A stretch of DNA of 64,000 nt from SXNM01 sp964586155 (GTDB lineage Bacteria; Myxococcota_A; UBA9042). The notes below the pieces were generated by a model, which was not told where the DNA came from, made no database searches, and was given only the letters and a program-made list of their open reading frames with translations. This document shows positions 1-8,731 of this stretch, one piece after another (within the stretch, counting starts at the first letter, position 1; each line of letters starts with the position of its first letter). The position numbers and the translations under genes are program-made. The stretch is taken from assembly GCA_964586155.1 (NCBI GenBank), contig CAZPHC010000031.1:13415-77414 (forward strand), given 5' to 3'.

Positions 1-426
1 AAGCCGCAGGCGACCGTCGAGCCGATGACCGTCGCGCCGGGCACGGGCGACCTCGGCGTTTTGTCCGGCGGCGGCGATGTCGGCAAGAAGATGACGATCG
101 TGCTGCCGGTCGTCGGCGGCCTCGACTTCACGATGGCGGCGGTGCAGATCGACCAGGCCCAGGTCAAAGCGCCGGCCGGTTGGGCCGCGACGGTGGATGG
201 GCGGATCTGCGGGGTCATGACGGTCGCCGACTTCGACAAGGCCCTGGCGTCGGTGCCGCCCGAAGGCTGGGCGAGCATCGACCTCGAGCCCGAGACGATC
301 AAGCTGCTGGTGAAGGGCTTCTTGAACCCGGACATCGACCTGAACAAGGACGGCGTGCCGGACGCGATGAGCGTGGCGCTGCGCTTCAAGACCGTACCGG
401 GCACGATCGTCGGCGTGACCTACTAG
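1..426 (+). CDS. C-terminal part of a secreted-type hypothetical protein (5' truncated)
   Basis: The frame is open from the first base of the window, so the start lies outside; 141 residues are visible and end at TAG 424-426. No family was recognised. The visible part is a beta-rich segment ending in a short acidic stretch, 'DIDLNKDGVPDAMS', which resembles an EF-hand or thrombospondin-type calcium-binding loop. Such loops are common near the C-terminus of lipoproteins in myxobacteria-like genomes, so an extracytoplasmic location is likely but unproven. The gene converges on the HAD hydrolase and their last 4 nt overlap. Confidence 0.6.
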   Translation, partial: KPQATVEPMTVAPGTGDLGVLSGGGDVGKKMTIVLPVVGGLDFTMAAVQIDQAQVKAPAGWAATVDGRICGVMTVADFDKALASVPPEGWASIDLEPETIKLLVKGFLNPDIDLNKDGVPDAMSVALRFKTVPGTIVGVTY

Positions 427-1058
427 CGGCGCGATCCGGGCTCGCGGCGCAATCCGGGGCCGGCGGCGAGCAGGCCGAGGTCGCGGAGCGCTGCGTCCAG
501 GCTGGCCGCGTCGGTGAAGCGGTGCGCGTGCAGGCCGTGATCCCGGGCCGCGCGGCAGTTCTCCTCGCGATCGTCGACCAGCAGCGCCTCGGACGGCGCC
601 GCGCCCAGGCGCGCACAGGCGCCGAGGTAGGCCTGCGGATCGGGCTTGCGCACCCCCGTCTCGCAGCTGACGTGGCTCCAGTCGAGCAGCGCCCCGAGCG
701 GCGTGACCTCGGCGACCATCCGCCACCACACCGGGTAGTTCGAGAGCGCGGCCAGCGGCACCTCGCGATGCGCCAGCGCCTCGACCAGCGGCAGGACGCC
801 GTCGATCATGCGGTAGCGGCTGCGCAGGAACGCCTCGAGCGCCGCGCCGTCGACCGAGCGCCCGTCGTGGAACATCGCGGCGTAGAATTGGTCCGCGCTG
901 AGCTCGCCGGTCTCGAAGCGCGGCCAGACCCCGGGCGCGAGGCCGCGCAGCAGGCTCTGCCGGTCGCAGCCAAAGAAGCTCTCGATGCCGGCGAAGAACG
1001 GGTCGACGACCAGCGTGTCCATCACGTCGAAGAGCACGACGCGGATCTTGGCGCTCAT
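423..1058 (-). CDS. HAD-superfamily hydrolase
   Basis: A 211-residue cytoplasmic hydrolase of the HAD superfamily. Motif I is FDVMDTL with the nucleophile at Asp11, motif II is LSNYP, motif III is the Lys of RKPD and motif IV is LLVDDREEN. The residue two after the nucleophile is Met, whereas sugar and nucleotide phosphatases of the superfamily usually have a second Asp there. This is more like haloacid-dehalogenase-type members, so phosphatase activity should not be assumed. The ATG at 1058 was chosen because MSAKIRVVLFD is the canonical first strand. The ATG overlaps the stop of the upstream C45 gene (ATGA), so the two are translationally coupled. Substrate unknown. Confidence 0.85.
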   Translation of the reverse strand: MSAKIRVVLFDVMDTLVVDPFFAGIESFFGCDRQSLLRGLAPGVWPRFETGELSADQFYAAMFHDGRSVDGAALEAFLRSRYRMIDGVLPLVEALAHREVPLAALSNYPVWWRMVAEVTPLGALLDWSHVSCETGVRKPDPQAYLGACARLGAAPSEALLVDDREENCRAARDHGLHAHRFTDAASLDAALRDLGLLAAGPGLRREPGSRR

Positions 1059-2182
1059 GTGTCGATCGAGCCGCGCTCGCCGGCGATGGCGAACGGCAAC
1101 TGGCGCCAGACGCCGCGGTCGGCGGGGCCGCGGCAGGCCCAGAGCTCCAGGCGCGCCGGGATGGCGATGAGCACGGCGTTGGTGGCCGTGCCCTGATCGT
1201 CTTCCGGCAGGCGGTTGATCGAGTCGACGCCATCGCTGCGGTCGGCGAAGAGCGCGCGCAGGCTGGCGACGTCCTGGTTGTGCCGGCCGATCCAGGCGCC
1301 GGCGCGGTCGAGGCGGTGCGACGATGAGCTGGTCGGGGCCTCGCCCTCGAGCACGCGGTGGCCGTGGTCGAGGCAGTGGTTGGTGCGGCAGATCGGGCCG
1401 TTGCTGTCGGTGCGGCGCGTGACGCTCCAGGGCGTCGCCTCGAGCTCGACGAAGCCACCGGCGTCGGCCAGCCAGTAGGTATGGGCGCCCGAGCGCGGCG
1501 CCGACTGCACGACCTTGGCGGCCTCCTCGCGGCTGCGGCATTGCAGGGCCTGGTGCAGGATGTTCAGGTAGCCGACGCCGGGGCGGCTGCGCCAGGTCTT
1601 GATGTTGGTCGTGCCGACCGCGACGCCGTGCGCGTTCATGCCCATCAGCGAGGGCGCGCCCATGACCGTCACGGTCCAGGACTCCGGGCCGTTGTCGGGC
1701 TGGCGGTGCAGGCCGACGACGTAGTCGAGGTCGCCGACGTTGAGATCCCAGGTCTGGCCGGCGATGACCTCGCCGCCGATCGCGCGGTCCGGCGGCACCA
1801 GCACGGCCGTGCAGCCCTCGCGATCCACCGGCGGCGTCGCGAGCTTGGGCCCATCGCCCGAGAGCAGCAGCACGTCGCGCACGTCCGTCATGTTCGCGGC
1901 GGTGAACACCGCGATCGGATCGACGCCAGCGGCCGCGCACATCGCTTCGTGCTCGAGCACGCCGCTCGGCTGCCAGCGCTGCAGCACGTCGTAGCAGCGC
2001 TGGCCACACACGAGCAGGGCCTCGATCGTCGCGCCGTCGCGGCCCGTCAGGTACTCGCGCGCCGCAGCGAAACGCATCTCGACGAAGTCGCCGAGCCTGC
2101 GGCCGAACGCCAGGCCTTGCTGCCGCCCCATCTCGGCTGGCGACCCGTGCAGGTGCAGTGTGTCGAGCTCGTACGCGGCCAT
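1055..2182 (-). CDS. C45-type acyltransferase/peptidase (isopenicillin-N acyltransferase-like, Ntn hydrolase)
   Basis: A 375-residue protein related to the acyl-CoA:6-aminopenicillanate acyltransferase and carcinine hydrolase families (peptidase family C45), which are N-terminal-nucleophile enzymes that self-cleave before a cysteine. The likely nucleophile is Cys124 in EGCTAVL. It is followed at the expected distance by GQTWDLN, and the N-terminal half carries HLHGSPAEMGRQQG, a typical family start. The ATG at 2182 has AGGAGG about 6 nt upstream; a longer frame begins upstream but lacks a ribosome site. It is first of a two-gene operon with the HAD hydrolase. There is no clear signal peptide. 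Amide substrate unknown; beta-lactam chemistry is not implied. Confidence 0.8.
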   Translation of the reverse strand: MAAYELDTLHLHGSPAEMGRQQGLAFGRRLGDFVEMRFAAAREYLTGRDGATIEALLVCGQRCYDVLQRWQPSGVLEHEAMCAAAGVDPIAVFTAANMTDVRDVLLLSGDGPKLATPPVDREGCTAVLVPPDRAIGGEVIAGQTWDLNVGDLDYVVGLHRQPDNGPESWTVTVMGAPSLMGMNAHGVAVGTTNIKTWRSRPGVGYLNILHQALQCRSREEAAKVVQSAPRSGAHTYWLADAGGFVELEATPWSVTRRTDSNGPICRTNHCLDHGHRVLEGEAPTSSSSHRLDRAGAWIGRHNQDVASLRALFADRSDGVDSINRLPEDDQGTATNAVLIAIPARLELWACRGPADRGVWRQLPFAIAGERGSIDT

Positions 2183-2361
2183 CGTTCGCCTCCTCGCGCC
2201 ATCCGTGGCGCGGATGCGCCCTTGTACCAAGCCGGTCGGCGTCGCGATAGCGCGCCCCGCGCGCACGGCCGCGCGCCGACGCCGACGCGTCTCGTCAACA
2301 CCGGACCGCTCCGCTACGATCCCGACCCGTCGCCTTGCGGGGCGTCAGCTGGGGAGAGGCC

Positions 2362-3168
2362 ATGTACGTCGATGTCCACGCGCACCTGATCCATCCGTCG
2401 TTCGCTGGCGACGAGGACGCCGCCGCGATCCGCGCCGCGACGGCCGGGGTCAGCCGCGTGATCGTCAACGGCCTCGAGCCGGTCAGCAATCGGGCGGTGC
2501 TGGCGCTCTGCCGCCGCCACGCCAACCTGCGGCCCGCGCTCGGCCTGTACCCCGTCGACGCCGGGGCCGCGGCGATCGACCGCGCCGCCTGGGCCCACGA
2601 CTTCGCGCCGCCCGAGCCGGTGGACATCGCCGAGGTGCTGGCCGAGATCGAGTCCCATATCGACGAGATCATCGCCATCGGTGAGGTTGGACTCGACGCG
2701 CATTGGGCACCCGAGTCGCTCGGCGCCCAGGAGGAGGTGCTGCGCGCCTTCTGCCAACTGGCGGTGCGCCACGACAAGCCGCTGATCCTGCACACGCGTC
2801 GGGCCGAGCAGCGCACGCTCGAGATCCTGCTCGAGCAGGGCGTGCGCCGCGCCGACTTCCACTGCTACGGCGGCAAGGTCAAGCTCGGCCAGCGCATCGC
2901 CGAGGCCGGCTACACGCTGTCGATCCCGCCGGTCGTCGAGCGTGGCGAGGCGTTCCAGGCGTTGGCCCGCGCGTTGCCGCTGGCGGCGATCCTGACCGAG
3001 ACCGACTGCCCGTACATGGGCCCGGATCGCGGCGAGCGCAACGAACCCGCCAACGTCGTGCGCGGCGTCGCGGCGATCGCCGCGGCGCGCCAGGAGCCGC
3101 TGGAGCTGGTGCGGGACGCCATCGCCGCGACCTACCAACGCCTGTTCGGCGAGGATGTCGCGCCGTGA
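2362..3168 (+). CDS. TatD-family metal-dependent hydrolase
   Basis: A 268-residue TIM-barrel amidohydrolase of the TatD family, whose members act as metal-dependent deoxyribonucleases or exonucleases. Visible metal and active-site elements are HAH at residues 6-8, GEVGLD, LILHTRR, FHCYGG and TETDCPYM, in the family order. The start ATG at 2362 follows GGGGAGAGG; the reading frame extends a few codons further 5' without a good ribosome site. The stop overlaps the GTG of the following unknown gene (GTGA), making a coupled pair. TatD function in this genome is inferred from family only. Confidence 0.88.
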   Translation: MYVDVHAHLIHPSFAGDEDAAAIRAATAGVSRVIVNGLEPVSNRAVLALCRRHANLRPALGLYPVDAGAAAIDRAAWAHDFAPPEPVDIAEVLAEIESHIDEIIAIGEVGLDAHWAPESLGAQEEVLRAFCQLAVRHDKPLILHTRRAEQRTLEILLEQGVRRADFHCYGGKVKLGQRIAEAGYTLSIPPVVERGEAFQALARALPLAAILTETDCPYMGPDRGERNEPANVVRGVAAIAAARQEPLELVRDAIAATYQRLFGEDVAP

Positions 3169-4166
3169 GCGCCGCCGATCGCTGCTGGTTGGTCGTCGAC
3201 CCCTCGGCGGCCCAGGTCGCGCTCTGCGCCGTCCGGCGGCGCGGTGAAGCCATGGAGGTCATCGACCGGGCGCTCCTGCTGCCACGGGACGAAGCGGCCC
3301 ATGGCCTCGGGGCCGATGCGCCCGCCCTGGCCGGCGCGGTCGACCACGCCGTCACGCGGCTCGCGGCCCGCGGTGTCCGCAGCGCTGGCGCACCGCTCTG
3401 GCTCGTGCCGCGTCCCTGGCGCCGCGCTCGCGTGGTCGCGACCGCACCGGATCCAGCGCACACCATCCCGCTCGGCGCTGCGGTGGCGCTCGGGGCAGAG
3501 CAGCTACGCCTGCAGGCGGGCGAGGATGGCGCGGACCGACGCGACGCCCTGCACCTCGGGTTCGGCGCCGACGCCGGCCTGGTCCGCTGCGAGGGCCGCG
3601 TCCAGCTGCGCCGCGACGGCTCGCCGGTCGACCCGCGCGATCTCGCAGATGATCGGCCACGCGCGCTCGGGGCGTACGCGCTCGGCGTCGGCGATCCGCT
3701 CGACGCGCACGCCTTGCTCGACGCGTGGCGCAGCCAGGTGCCGACGACCCCCGACGAGCCCCTCTGGCCGCTGCGGGCGCTCGCCTACCCATCGCGGCGC
3801 GCGGCCGCGGGCGACGTCGTCGCCCTTGCGCTGGCGACGGCGTCCCGCCAGGCCCTGGGCCGCTTGCTCGGGGAGCTGCTCTCGCTCTGGGATGTCGCCG
3901 TCGTGACGCTGCACCTGGGCGACCCCTGCCTGGCGACCTGGCTGGGGCTGGATCTCGCCGACGGTGCCAGCAGCGGTCTGTCCGACCTGGACGGGGCGAG
4001 CACCGGCGAGGCGGGCCGCAGCGCCGCGGCGCACAGCTTCGCCTCGATGCGCCAGGGCACGACACTGCGCTGGTCGGTCATCGACCCCGACGCCGCCGCC
4101 CTCGGCGCGGTCCGCTGGCATCTGCGACTGCGCGACGGCCACGAGGCCGGGGCCAGGCAACCCTGA
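3165..4166 (+). CDS. Unknown protein coupled to tatD (possible degenerate ASKHA/ROK-like fold)
   Basis: A 333-residue protein with a GTG start overlapping the tatD stop by 4 nt. No signal peptide or membrane segment is apparent. I did not recognise a family. The N-terminus (CWLVVDPSAAQVALCAV) looks like the first beta hairpin of an ASKHA sugar-kinase fold. A C-terminal segment (GDVVALALATASRQALG followed by a VAVVTLHLGD strand) is spaced like the end of a ROK protein, but the phosphate loops are not convincing. This fold suggestion is inference only. A strong hairpin lies 20 nt after the stop. Confidence 0.6.
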   Translation: MSAADRCWLVVDPSAAQVALCAVRRRGEAMEVIDRALLLPRDEAAHGLGADAPALAGAVDHAVTRLAARGVRSAGAPLWLVPRPWRRARVVATAPDPAHTIPLGAAVALGAEQLRLQAGEDGADRRDALHLGFGADAGLVRCEGRVQLRRDGSPVDPRDLADDRPRALGAYALGVGDPLDAHALLDAWRSQVPTTPDEPLWPLRALAYPSRRAAAGDVVALALATASRQALGRLLGELLSLWDVAVVTLHLGDPCLATWLGLDLADGASSGLSDLDGASTGEAGRSAAAHSFASMRQGTTLRWSVIDPDAAALGAVRWHLRLRDGHEAGARQP

Positions 4167-4181
4167 AGGAAGGATCGGGCC

Positions 4182-4226
4182 AAAACGACCGACGGGGCCG
4201 GAGCGCGACCGCTCCGACCCCGTCGG
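4182..4226. terminator. Bidirectional hairpin terminator between convergent genes
   Basis: A 17-bp stem with one mismatch and a 4-nt loop (arms 4189-4205 and 4210-4226) sits between the convergent stops at 4166 and 4249. On the minus strand the stem is followed by TCGTTTT, giving a short U-run, so it best terminates the Cys-rich lipoprotein gene. On the plus strand no U-run follows, but the stem is strong enough to act on that side too. Confidence 0.65.
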
Positions 4227-4248
4227 CGATGTCATCAAGCCCGTCGGA

Positions 4249-5007
4249 CTAGAGGCAGTAGCCCTGGAGGCACTGGATCAGGCCGAGGAAGGTCTGCTGC
4301 GCCGTCGCGGGTGCCTTGGTCATGCAGCCCTGGGAGCAGGCCTGGTTGCCGCCGCAGCCGCCGACGCAGGTCAGGATGCTCGCGCAATCCTTGTCCGCGT
4401 CACAGGCCGTGGTCTCGTCCGAGCACTCGGCGAGCAGGCAGTCCTCGAGGCAGGCGCTGTCGTTCTGCGCGCACGCCGTGCCGGGGGTGTAGGCGCTCTT
4501 GACGCAGCCGGTCTTGACGCACAGCGCGATCGCACCGTAGGTCTTGAAGGCCTCGTCGCCGCTGAGGGTCTTGCACTTCTCGATGCAGGTCGTGCCGGTC
4601 ACCTCCGCAGGCGGCGAGACCGGCGGCGTGGCCTGGCAGCCGCCGAGGCAGGCGTTGAGCTGCACGCACTTGGTGTTGGTCGTGCAGGCCGACATCTCCT
4701 TGCCGCACTTGTCGTTGCGGCAGCCGACCAGGCAGGTCTGGTCGGTCTGATCGCACTTGTCGTCGACCGGCGTGGTGTCGGCGGCGGTCGCGGTGTCGGT
4801 CGCGGTCGTGGTGTCGGCTGCGGTCGTGGTGTCGGCTGCGGTCGCGGTGTCGTCGGCGACGTCGCCGGTGGCGGTGGTGTCGCCACCCGCGGTGGTCGTG
4901 TCGGTGGCCGCGGCGGTGCCGCTGCCGCTGTCCGAGCCACACGCCGTGGCCATGGTTGCGATCGTCGCCAGCAGCAACGTGATGAGGGTCTTGCTCGTGC
5001 GCATCAT
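4249..5007 (-). CDS. Cys-rich repeat lipoprotein
   Basis: A 252-residue secreted protein. An n-region with Arg-Thr-Ser-Lys, a hydrophobic core and MATAC at the cleavage point suggest a lipoprotein attached at about Cys23. A low-complexity Thr/Asp/Ala linker follows (residues ~25-75), then two related cysteine-rich domains, each with the pattern C-x6-C-x3-C-x4-C-x6-C-x5-C-x5-C-x3-C or close to it (starting at CDQTDQTC and CAQNDSAC). The cysteines probably form disulfides outside the cell. AGGAGA precedes a double ATG at 5007/5004. Function unknown; such modular proteins are frequent in myxobacteria-like genomes. It is monocistronic, with its own terminator and a plausible promoter. Confidence 0.8.
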   Translation of the reverse strand: MMRTSKTLITLLLATIATMATACGSDSGSGTAAATDTTTAGGDTTATGDVADDTATAADTTTAADTTTATDTATAADTTPVDDKCDQTDQTCLVGCRNDKCGKEMSACTTNTKCVQLNACLGGCQATPPVSPPAEVTGTTCIEKCKTLSGDEAFKTYGAIALCVKTGCVKSAYTPGTACAQNDSACLEDCLLAECSDETTACDADKDCASILTCVGGCGGNQACSQGCMTKAPATAQQTFLGLIQCLQGYCL

Positions 5008-5102
5008 CTTCTCCTGGAAACAACGCCGACCGTGTGTCAGCTGTGCGGCTCCGGTGGGAGCGAGGGATCCGTGGTCCGTGCCCCCAGCTGTGGGGGGCGA
5101 AG

Positions 5103-5131
5103 ACTGTAACGACGTTGCCGAAATCTGGCAA
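5103..5131 (-). promoter_or_regulatory. Candidate sigma-70-type promoter for the Cys-rich lipoprotein
   Basis: Read on the minus strand, TTGCCA (5131-5126) and TACAGT (5108-5103) are separated by 17 nt, about 95 nt upstream of the lipoprotein start. This is a match by eye in a GC-rich region where chance AT-rich hexamers are rare; there is no other support. Confidence 0.35.
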
Positions 5132-5207
5132 GGCCGCGCAAGAGTGGATCACCCCGGGCAGGCCCGGCGACCTGTGCATCCGCGCACAAGTCGTCGTCGT
5201 GTGGCGC

Positions 5208-5972
5208 TCAGCGCCAGGCCGTCCGCACCAGCACCGTCGCGCCCAGCACCGCGATCAGCGTCGCCAGGCCCGCCTCGACGGCGGCGCGGTCCTGACCTTC
5301 CATGCTGATGCGCAGCTTGTGGTCCAGCGTCGGGTCAAAGAGCGGGTAGCTGCCGATGGCGAGCTCGGGGTGTCGCGCGACGACCTCGTCGATCCGCGCC
5401 ACGACGTCCCATTCGTCGACCGAGAAGAAGGCCTCGACCAAGGCCGGGACGGGGCCGGCGTAGCGGCTGCAGATCGCGTCGACCTTGGCGCCGACCATCG
5501 ACGGCACTCCCGGCAGCACCCAGACGTTGTCGAGGTGCAGGGCCCAGCCGCCGTTGCCGCCGTGCTCGATCGCGGCGCGCGAGGGCAGCCACGCCATGCG
5601 CTGCTGCTCGGTGGTCAGCGGCGCCCGCGCCCGCGCGTTCAGGAACGCCAGCACGTCGTGGCGCAAGACCATCGTGTCGTCGAGCGCCGCAGCCACGGCG
5701 CGCCAGGTGCAGTCGTCGTGGGTCGGGCCGACGCCGCCGGTGGTGATGACCACGTCGAAGCGGGCCGCAAAATCGCGCACGACCGCAGCGATGCGCGCCT
5801 CGTCGTCGGCCACGATCGCGACCTCGCGGGCACGGATGCCGTGGCGGACGAAGGCGTCGAGCACCTGGCCGGTGTTGCTGTCCTGCACGCGCCGACCCAG
5901 CACCTCGTCGCCGATCACGACGAGGCCGCCGCTGCGTCGACCGTCCGCGCTGCCAGGCTGCGTCACCATCAT
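5208..5972 (-). CDS. CinA N-terminal/MoaB-like molybdopterin-binding domain protein
   Basis: About 254 residues of the MoCF (MoaB/MogA-like) fold found in the N-terminal domain of competence/damage-inducible protein CinA. Seen are GDEVLGRRVQDSNT near residue 20, the diagnostic TTGGVGPTHDDCT, and WVLPGVPSMVGAK. It lacks the C-terminal nicotinamide-nucleotide amidase domain of full CinA, so it is the stand-alone form, possibly a pyrophosphatase or nucleotide-binding enzyme. Two adjacent ATGs (5972, 5969) follow GGGGAGG; the second has the better spacing. It is the last gene of a minus-strand trio with the Zn-ribbon and RatA-like genes. Confidence 0.8.
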   Translation of the reverse strand: MMVTQPGSADGRRSGGLVVIGDEVLGRRVQDSNTGQVLDAFVRHGIRAREVAIVADDEARIAAVVRDFAARFDVVITTGGVGPTHDDCTWRAVAAALDDTMVLRHDVLAFLNARARAPLTTEQQRMAWLPSRAAIEHGGNGGWALHLDNVWVLPGVPSMVGAKVDAICSRYAGPVPALVEAFFSVDEWDVVARIDEVVARHPELAIGSYPLFDPTLDHKLRISMEGQDRAAVEAGLATLIAVLGATVLVRTAWR

Positions 5973-5995
5973 GCCTCCCCGTCGCCGTCGTCCGG

Positions 5996-6574
5996 TCAAT
6001 CGATCTCGAGGCCGTCGTCCGCGCCGCCGCCCATCGTCATCGGCCGGCCGGCGGGGGCCTGGCCCGGATCGGCGCCGCTCCAGCCGTCGCTGCCGCCACC
6101 GAAGGTCCCGCCGCGCTTGGCGCCGCCCGAGCCGCTGGCGCCGACCGTGCCGTCGCCGACGGCGATCTCGCGATCGTCGGGGATCAGGGCGCGCGTCGCG
6201 GCGAAGCGGCCGCCCGTCAGCAGCTCCTCGGCGGTGCGGGCGAACGCCAGCTGCCAGGTGCCGTCGGTGCGGCGACATCCGATCGGCTGGCGGCCGAGCT
6301 TCCGCATCCAGGCCCAGTCGTGCTTCATCGCCCAGGTGCGCGCCTCTTCGTAGGTCGCCCAGCCCTTGCCCGAGCGGTAGGCACAGTGCGGGCAGAAGTC
6401 GATGGGATCGTTGCGCAGGATGAAGTAGCCGTTGCGGCAGTCGTAGCAGCCCATGTCCTCGACCTCGACGGGCTCGCCGTCGATGGACTCGTAGGTGCCG
6501 CCGCCGGCGTAGACCAGCTCGACGGTCTTGCGCGCTCCGATGCCCAAGGTTTCGATACCACGCAGGATCGCCAT
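5996..6574 (-). CDS. Unknown protein with a CxxC...CxxC zinc ribbon
   Basis: A 192-residue protein. Residues ~40-75 contain CYDCRNGYFILRN then CPHC, a four-cysteine zinc-ribbon arrangement. The C-terminal ~50 residues are Gly/Ala-rich and probably disordered. The ATG at 6574 is preceded by GGGAGG. The gene lies 23 nt upstream of the CinA-like gene on the same strand, so co-expression is likely. I do not recognise a family; a structural or nucleic-acid-binding role for the ribbon is possible but untested. Confidence 0.65.
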   Translation of the reverse strand: MAILRGIETLGIGARKTVELVYAGGGTYESIDGEPVEVEDMGCYDCRNGYFILRNDPIDFCPHCAYRSGKGWATYEEARTWAMKHDWAWMRKLGRQPIGCRRTDGTWQLAFARTAEELLTGGRFAATRALIPDDREIAVGDGTVGASGSGGAKRGGTFGGGSDGWSGADPGQAPAGRPMTMGGGADDGLEID

Positions 6575-6657
6575 CGTCTGCCTCCCCACTCGCCGGCTCG
6601 CCGCCGCGGCCCACCTGGGCTGACGGTGTCGCCCGGGATCTCCGCTCAGAGCCTCGT

Positions 6658-7116
6658 TCAGACCATCGCCTCGACCCGACGCGCCGTCAGCTCGGCCCGG
6701 GCGCGGATCTGACGCAGCATCGTCGGCACGCTGAAGTCGAACAATCGTTGCACCACGGCCTCGGGCACCGCTGCGCAGAACGCGATCTCGAGCTGCATCG
6801 CGACCATGACGCTGCGGCCGTCGGCGGCGCTCTCGATCCACCATTCGACGTCATAGCGCTCGAGCCACTCGCCACCGTCGACCAGTCGCCAGGTGACCAG
6901 CGACGGCGCCTCGCCCTGCAGCGACAGCGTGATCTCGACCTCACGGACCAGCCGTGTCAGCAGGCGCACCGTCTGCATCGAGGCCGACGAGCTGCTCTGC
7001 GCGTGCGCGTCGATGACGTCGGTGAGGAACTCCGGGTACCGCCCCGCGTCCCAGAGCGTCGCGTAGACGATGCCGGGGGGCGCGAAGATCTCGATTCGGC
7101 TGCTGGTCTCTGGCAC
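6658..7116 (-). CDS. SRPBCC/RatA-COQ10-like protein
   Basis: A 152-residue START-like protein. SSRIEIFAPPGIVYATLWDAGRYPEF at the N-terminus is the usual beginning of polyketide-cyclase/COQ10/RatA proteins, and the helix-strand order follows that fold to the end. Members bind hydrophobic ligands (COQ10 binds quinones; RatA was reported to act on ribosomes), so the role here cannot be fixed from sequence. The only in-frame start that fits the fold is GTG at 7116. It is first of a three-gene minus-strand set and is divergent from the small gene at 7212. Confidence 0.7.
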   Translation of the reverse strand: MPETSSRIEIFAPPGIVYATLWDAGRYPEFLTDVIDAHAQSSSSASMQTVRLLTRLVREVEITLSLQGEAPSLVTWRLVDGGEWLERYDVEWWIESAADGRSVMVAMQLEIAFCAAVPEAVVQRLFDFSVPTMLRQIRARAELTARRVEAMV

Positions 7117-7211
7117 GCTGCCTCGAAGGGGCGCGGGCGCCGCGTCGGCGCGCTGGCTCTGGCCGGAGATTCGCCCGCCCCGCGCTCGCCTGCAAGCCCG
7201 AGAGGTCCGCC

Positions 7212-7493
7212 ATGGCCGCAACGCCGATCCGACCGCCGCGTCCGGGCGCCCGGCCCAAGGATCTGGTCGCCCGCGAACGGGTCCGCGCCGAGATCGACGC
7301 GACGCGCGGCGACGAGCGCGTGCTCGCGGGCCTGTCCAAGCTGCGCGCCGAGGCCGCCTACGAGGCCGCGGGCCATTGTGCCGCGTGCGAGCAGGCCCGC
7401 GCCCGCGACGGCATGGACGACGCGCTCTGCGACGCCCACATGGAGCAGGCGCTGGGCATGCACAGCGAATGGGACGCCATCCGGCGACGCTGA
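7212..7493 (+). CDS. Small Cys/His-containing hypothetical protein
   Basis: A 93-residue, mostly helical protein with ATG preceded by GAGG. Residues ~55-78 contain HCAAC...C..H, which could bind a metal, but the spacing matches no domain I recognise. The N-terminus is Pro/Arg-rich. A real gene is supported by the ribosome site and its place alone between two other units; expression is not otherwise supported. Confidence 0.5.
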   Translation: MAATPIRPPRPGARPKDLVARERVRAEIDATRGDERVLAGLSKLRAEAAYEAAGHCAACEQARARDGMDDALCDAHMEQALGMHSEWDAIRRR

Positions 7494-7660
7494 GCCTCAG
7501 CCGCGGCCGTCGCCCTCCGCCGCTGCATCGATGCAACCGGGCCGCCCCACAGAAACGCTGGCCGCGGCGGGCCGCTTGCGCTAGCGTCCACGGCCCGATG
7601 GGGTGGGACGCCTGTGCCCGCTCTTGGAAGCCTCCGTTCTGCTTGATGTTTGGAGACGCG

Positions 7661-8716
7661 ATGTCGCGACGGATCCTGCTGCTGTCGACCTTGGTGGCCA
7701 CGCTGGCCGCGGCGCTGCCGACGCGCAGCGCGTCAGCCCAGGTCGGTGGCCAGGCGCCTGCCGGTGCCAGCTCCAGTGGCGGCGGGACCCCTTCGATCTT
7801 CGCCGGTTCGATGATCAGCACCCGCGGCGTGCTCGGCGCCAACAGCATCGACAAGAGCGCTGATCCGACCTGGAACCCCAGCGTCGGCATGGCGTTGCTG
7901 CTCGCGCCGCGCATGGCGCTCGGCGATCGCTTCTCGCTCTCGGCGCTGATGACCGTCAGCCGCGAGTTCACGCACGAGGATTGGACGACCGAGTCTGGCG
8001 AGACGACGCTCTCGGACACCTTCGTGACCCTGGGCGCTGGCATCTGGTCGAGCAAGACGCTGGGGCTCTCGCTCTCGGGGGCCGCGCAGCTGCGCCTGCC
8101 GACGTCGAAGCCGAGCCAGCAGAACACGATGGTCGTGGCCGGGTTGGCTGGTCTCGGCTTGTCGTGGACCGGCCAGTTCGCGCCGATGGGCTGGTCGCAA
8201 TCGCTCAACATCGCGCTCATCGGCCGCACCGGGCCTTTTGTCCACCGCTACACGACCGGCAGCACCGAGACGCCCTGGGTCGACGGCTGTGCCGAGCTGG
8301 TCGGCGGCTGCTCGCAGTTCGCGCATGATGGCGTGCGCAACCCCGCCTGGCGCCACCAGGGCATCGCCGCCCTGACCTGGAGCCCGCACGCGCGGGTCTC
8401 GCTCTCGCTGCAAGGCGGCGTGTTCTACGACCTGCTGACGCCGCAGCCCAAAGCGACCTCCCGCGCCGGCTTCGCGGTGTCGTCGTCCGAGCTCGACCCC
8501 GACGCGCGGGCGATCGGGTTCACCGCGGCCTACCTCAACCTCGTCATCACGCATGCGGTGTCGATCGCCGCGGGCGTCGAGACCGCGCACGAGCAGCTGG
8601 CGCCGGACTCCACCTACCGGCAGCCGTTCCTCAACCGCTTCTCGTCCTACCTCATCGCCTTCCGCTTGTTCCCCGACGCCCTGGTCGCCGGGTTCCGCAG
8701 CCCCGAAAAGGGCTGA
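7661..8716 (+). CDS. Probable outer-membrane beta-barrel-like exported protein
   Basis: 351 residues with a clear Sec signal peptide (MSRRILLLSTLVATLAAALP, cleavage near SASAQ). The mature protein alternates short beta strands with turns (for example LGLSLSGAAQLRLP, FSLSALMTVS, VSLSLQGGVFYDLL) and ends in a hydrophobic FRLFPDALVAGFRSPEKG tail. This is the look of an outer-membrane barrel, although the usual terminal Phe is absent. Start 7661 follows GGAG; an in-frame ATG 15 nt earlier would add five residues. It lies 15 nt upstream of the metzincin gene on the same strand, so the two are probably an operon. Confidence 0.6.
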   Translation: MSRRILLLSTLVATLAAALPTRSASAQVGGQAPAGASSSGGGTPSIFAGSMISTRGVLGANSIDKSADPTWNPSVGMALLLAPRMALGDRFSLSALMTVSREFTHEDWTTESGETTLSDTFVTLGAGIWSSKTLGLSLSGAAQLRLPTSKPSQQNTMVVAGLAGLGLSWTGQFAPMGWSQSLNIALIGRTGPFVHRYTTGSTETPWVDGCAELVGGCSQFAHDGVRNPAWRHQGIAALTWSPHARVSLSLQGGVFYDLLTPQPKATSRAGFAVSSSELDPDARAIGFTAAYLNLVITHAVSIAAGVETAHEQLAPDSTYRQPFLNRFSSYLIAFRLFPDALVAGFRSPEKG

Positions 8717-8731
8717 TCTCCGAGGTCTTCG

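Noticed and set aside
4182..4226. Possible riboswitch or small RNA
   Set aside because: A single stem between convergent stops with a T-run on one side is explained by a terminator.
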